A stretch of 35,283 nt of DNA, from NCBI GenBank assembly GCA_946885645.1, contig CAMPGU010000012.1:1-35283 (forward strand). The letters are read 5' to 3'. This DNA comes from an uncultured Haloferula sp. Its GTDB lineage: Bacteria; Verrucomicrobiota; Verrucomicrobiae; Verrucomicrobiales; Akkermansiaceae. Positions 35,101 to 35,283 of the stretch are shown here, in pieces (position 1 is the first letter of the stretch; each line of letters opens with the position of its first letter). Under the pieces are notes generated by a model. It was not told where the DNA came from, made no database searches, and saw nothing but the letters and a program-made list of their open reading frames with translations. The position numbers and the translations under genes were made by a program.

Positions 35101-35283
35101 AAGCACCGGCACATGGGCGCCGTCGATCTCCACGGTAGCTCCCGTAATGGCCCGGATGCCATGCTTGAATGTGGCGTGATAGGCGCGGGCGGAGCCGTAA
35201 AAGCCGCCGTGATCCGTAAGGGCGATGCTCTCCAGTCCCAGTTCGGCGGCGCGCTGGACCATGGTTTCAGGTTCGCTGGACCC
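32197..35283 (-). CDS. dnaE2: Error-prone DNA polymerase III alpha subunit DnaE2 (ImuC), N-terminus beyond right edge
   Basis: 1028 residues visible; perhaps 20-25 N-terminal residues are missing, since the first visible ones ([30 protein letters not shown]) fall in the early PHP domain. Polymerase core: [17 protein letters not shown], catalytic [62 protein letters not shown]. The DnaE2-specific C-terminus has [35 protein letters not shown] (OB fold). DnaE2 does SOS-induced translesion synthesis, usually with ImuA and ImuB; those would lie past the right edge. A long polar insert ([22 protein letters not shown]) follows the palm entry. Confidence 0.96.
   Translation of the reverse strand, partial: [1028 protein letters not shown]

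Overview
The window is GC-rich, densely coded bacterial chromosome. Gene content, divergence from proteobacterial homologues and style (Ala/Gly-rich secreted proteins, weak or absent Shine-Dalgarno sequences before many starts, an OmpP1/FadL porin and hence an outer membrane) suggest a Verrucomicrobiota member, perhaps a Luteolibacter-like Verrucomicrobiaceae. That assignment is inferred from protein resemblance, not from a marker-gene comparison. I see no insertion sequence, prophage, CRISPR array or replication origin.

Left part (1-9461). A truncated argC leaves the left edge and diverges from a tRNA-Pro(GGG). Next is a small self-contained regulon, a TetR repressor and a winged-helix SAM methyltransferase, with an 18-bp palindrome in front of each gene. 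lepA follows. It diverges from a membrane-anchored pseudokinase whose stop overlaps the recG start by 4 nt. A putative HExxH zinc peptidase and a NYN nuclease with an OST-HTH (LOTUS) domain follow on the same strand.

Middle (9462-17496). A tightly packed minus-strand group runs, in transcription order: FadL-family porin, an unusual sensor-kinase-like protein (ATPase domain first, phospho-acceptor-like helices last), a SAM methyltransferase, a small one-pass membrane protein and a TSUP (TauE/SafE) permease. Then comes a 592-base stretch with two overlapping small ORFs and a long imperfect hairpin. It is followed by purN-miaB on the minus strand and a VapBC-type toxin-antitoxin pair on the plus strand, whose antitoxin gene carries a G8 tract.

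Right part (17497-35283). A plus-strand run holds an M29 aminopeptidase, trpE, trpG, an M42 aminopeptidase, a large secreted protein of unknown function and a MoxR AAA+ ATPase; the last three are joined by ATGA overlaps. Two divergent multi-pass membrane proteins of unknown function follow. After them come a cysteine-free (type B) ribosomal protein L31 with a clear intrinsic terminator, a PA2169-family four-helix protein, a divergent pair of regulators (winged HTH and AraC-type) around an AT-rich promoter region, a large secreted protein possibly acting on polysaccharide, and dnaE2 (imuC), the error-prone polymerase, which runs off the right edge.

Most genes are housekeeping (translation, purine, arginine and tryptophan synthesis, DNA repair). 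The less ordinary parts are the permuted sensor kinase with its porin operon, the pseudokinase-recG coupling, the TetR two-operator regulon, the toxin-antitoxin G-tract, the secreted protein-MoxR coupling and the small-ORF/hairpin gap.
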